Shown piece after piece: positions 32,033 through 33,585 of a stretch of DNA of 33,585 nucleotides. Position 1 is the first letter of the stretch. Each line of letters opens with the position of its first letter. Made by a program: the position numbers and the translations under genes. The notes under the pieces are model-generated. The model was given only the letters and a program-made list of their open reading frames with translations. It searched no databases and was not told the origin of the DNA. Source of the DNA: Candidatus Cryptobacteroides caccocaballi (GTDB lineage Bacteria > Bacteroidota > Bacteroidia > Bacteroidales > UBA932); NCBI GenBank assembly GCA_018064725.1, contig JAGHUQ010000090.1, positions 1 to 33,585 on the forward strand, in the 5' to 3' direction.

Positions 32033-33388
32033 ATGACTAATTTTTACCTAGACACCCACCCCGACAAAAAGGGCGATTGCGCTATCCGCGTATCCTTCAG
32101 AGCCAAAAGCGCCCGCCTTCTTACTTCGATAGGCTACGGAATCCACCCGGACAAATGGGACGCCGACAAAATGCAGGTACGCCCCGGCACAGAGAAAAGC
32201 CCTGCGCACAATTCAAAGGGAATCCCAGCCGCCACGATCAACGCCCGAATAGCTGCAATAAAGGCCGCTTTTTCAACACTTGAAGCAACGCCCGGCGCCC
32301 TGTCCGTTGAGGCCGCCCGCGCCCAGCTGGACGCGATCACAGGCAAAGCCGAAAAGAAGGCCGCAGCCGCCCGCCACAATCAGGGACAGGAACAGGGCCC
32401 CAAATCCGAAGTGCTGGCCTATTTTCAGGCCTTCCTGCGGGAAGAAGGCCGCGCCCAGCAATGGACTACAGGAACGCTGCAAATTTGGCACGCCTTCGGG
32501 CTGCACCTCAAAGCCTATAAGCCCGCCCTGAAGTTTTCGGACTTCGATGAAAAGGGCCTAGCGAAGTTTATAGAACACCTGCGCTATAAATCCAATGAAG
32601 GCGAAGGCCTGAAGGAAAACACAGCTAAAAAACACTACGCAAATTTGAAGTGGTTTTTGAATTGGGCAGCCCGCAAAGGCGTCTACACCGAAACCGCTAT
32701 AAAGACCTTCAGGCCCAAATTCAAAGTGCTGGCAAAGCCTGTTATATTCCTGACGCGACAGGAATTGCTGCGCCTGTATTCCTTTGAGATCCCGGCCAAT
32801 GGTACAATAGTGAAGCTAAAGACCTACGGCGGCAAAAAGTACACTAAAAAGGTAGAGGACGCCGGCGCCCTAGCCAAAGCCCGGGACCTGTTTTGCTTTT
32901 GCGCCTTCACTTCCCTGCGCTATAGCGACATGGCAGCGCTGAAGCGCACGAACATTTGCGGGGACGCGCTGGAACTTACCACAAAGAAGACAAACGACCG
33001 CCTGACAATTCCCCTAAACAACTATAGCCGGGCAATTCTTGACAAATATAAGGACCTGAAGGACCCAGCCGGCCGGGCGCTGCCTGTAATCACAAATCAA
33101 AAAATGAACGGCTACCTAAAGGACCTGTGCGAACTTTGCGGCTTCAATGATCCAATAACGAACACCTACTACAGAGCCGGCAATATAACCACCGAAACGG
33201 CGCCCAAATGGTCCCTAATCGGCACCCACGCCGCCCGCCGTACCTTCATTTGCTACGCCCTGACAAAAGGCATAGCGCCCCAAATTATTATGAAATTCAC
33301 AGGGCACAGCGATTACAAATCCATGAAGCCCTATATAGACATAGCGGGCACAGACGCCGCCGCAGCTATGCAGCTAATGAACGACTAA
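32033..33388 (+). CDS. Tyrosine recombinase/integrase of a mobile element
   Basis: 451 residues from the ATG at 32033 (MTNFYLDTHPDKKGD); a longer frame from 31913 would read through the tandem repeat and is less likely. An N-terminal arm-binding domain (about 1-110), SAM-like core-binding domain (about 122-225) and catalytic domain follow. The catalytic set is complete: Arg296 in TSLRYSD, Lys318/319 in TTKKTND, His399 and Arg402 in THAARR, His425 in TGHSDY and nucleophile Tyr434 in KPYID. This fits Bacteroidota integrases of conjugative or mobilisable elements and phages. Codon use (many GCC, CCC and CGC) differs from the island to the left, consistent with transfer. The element most likely extends right of the window. 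Confidence 0.92.
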   Translation: MTNFYLDTHPDKKGDCAIRVSFRAKSARLLTSIGYGIHPDKWDADKMQVRPGTEKSPAHNSKGIPAATINARIAAIKAAFSTLEATPGALSVEAARAQLDAITGKAEKKAAAARHNQGQEQGPKSEVLAYFQAFLREEGRAQQWTTGTLQIWHAFGLHLKAYKPALKFSDFDEKGLAKFIEHLRYKSNEGEGLKENTAKKHYANLKWFLNWAARKGVYTETAIKTFRPKFKVLAKPVIFLTRQELLRLYSFEIPANGTIVKLKTYGGKKYTKKVEDAGALAKARDLFCFCAFTSLRYSDMAALKRTNICGDALELTTKKTNDRLTIPLNNYSRAILDKYKDLKDPAGRALPVITNQKMNGYLKDLCELCGFNDPITNTYYRAGNITTETAPKWSLIGTHAARRTFICYALTKGIAPQIIMKFTGHSDYKSMKPYIDIAGTDAAAAMQLMND

Positions 33389-33401
33389 AACACCCCGACA
33401 G

Positions 33402-33585
33402 ATGAAGACACCGCAGCAAATAGAATTTGAAGGCCCTGTAGAGATAGCCCCCGGCAAATGGGCCAGCGACACCGGGGACAGCTGGCACGCTGAAATGCCC
33501 CGGGCCTTTTGGACCGCCAAAGCCCGGGCCCTGTTCAAAGCCGCCGAAGCCGCCGGAATTGTGGCGTATTGCTGGCAGGCTGGCA
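33402..33585 (+). CDS. Start of an unrecognised ORF after the integrase (partial)
   Basis: An ATG 13 bases after the integrase stop opens a frame (MKTPQQIEFEGPVEIAPGKW) that stays open for 61 codons to the window edge. Base composition matches the integrase, with many GCC and CCC codons, which supports real coding. The visible part is rich in Ala and Trp and shows no motif I recognise. It is probably an accessory gene of the same mobile element and co-transcribed with the integrase. Confidence 0.55.
   Translation, partial: MKTPQQIEFEGPVEIAPGKWASDTGDSWHAEMPRAFWTAKARALFKAAEAAGIVAYCWQAG

Noticed and set aside
1..33585. CRISPR arrays, tRNA or rRNA genes, riboswitches
   Set aside because: No regularly spaced repeat array and no cloverleaf or rRNA-like sequence was seen on either strand by reading. 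A dedicated covariance-model search was not possible.

Overview
The window reads as a carbohydrate-utilisation island from an anaerobic Bacteroidota, most likely Bacteroidales. Evidence: a SusC/SusD pair, many lipoprotein-type signal peptides on glycoside hydrolases, a beta-propeller/Y_Y_Y/AraC regulator, Bacteroidota-type promoters (-7 TAnnTTTG, in one case with a -33 TTTG at the right spacing), weak Shine-Dalgarno sequences, and an oxygen-sensitive glycyl radical enzyme. I cannot name the species.

Layout. (1) 1-577 is a scarred left edge: a fragment of a YhcG/DUF1016-type nuclease gene on the + strand runs into a short palindrome and then into a decayed N-terminal fragment of a probable alpha-2-macroglobulin-like gene on the - strand, with a TAG right after its signal peptide. 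(2) 590-1813 encodes a CotH-like lipoprotein. (3) 2266-20783 is a classical PUL built around a divergent promoter region at 10599-10776. Leftward run a membrane-spanning one-component regulator, a GH20 and a tannase-like esterase. Rightward run SusC, SusD, an arylsulfotransferase-fold lipoprotein, GH39 and GH2. A GH127-type arabinofuranosidase converges on the esterase. (4) 20849-29500 is a tight six-gene - strand operon: glycyl radical enzyme (GRE) activase, GRE, sugar-porter MFS transporter, aldose 1-epimerase, beta-helix protein and GH36 alpha-galactosidase. Four junctions are ATGA overlaps and the fifth is a 1-bp gap. (5) 29607-31578 holds a divergent GntR regulator and a membrane-anchored SGNH hydrolase, followed by a lipoprotein cut off after its signal peptide. 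(6) 31663-33585 starts a mobile or foreign segment: a cluster of inverted repeats, a tandem 13-bp repeat, a complete tyrosine recombinase and the start of an unrecognised ORF.

How it fits together (inference). The SusCD module would capture a decorated glycan or its oligosaccharides. Exo-acting enzymes (GH127, GH20, GH39, GH2) and an esterase trim it in the periplasm or at the outer membrane. No endo-acting backbone enzyme is visible. The second operon looks like a self-contained catabolic module: GH36 releases a sugar and an aglycone, the MFS carrier imports one of them, the epimerase adjusts the anomer, and the GRE acts on the imported compound. No sugar kinase, isomerase or aldolase is present. 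This GRE module is the best candidate for an undescribed system. The protein has the Cys-X-Glu active-site motif of GRE eliminases rather than the Cys-Cys of pyruvate formate-lyase, is short at about 688 residues, and is paired with a compact activase that lacks the usual ferredoxin-like insert.
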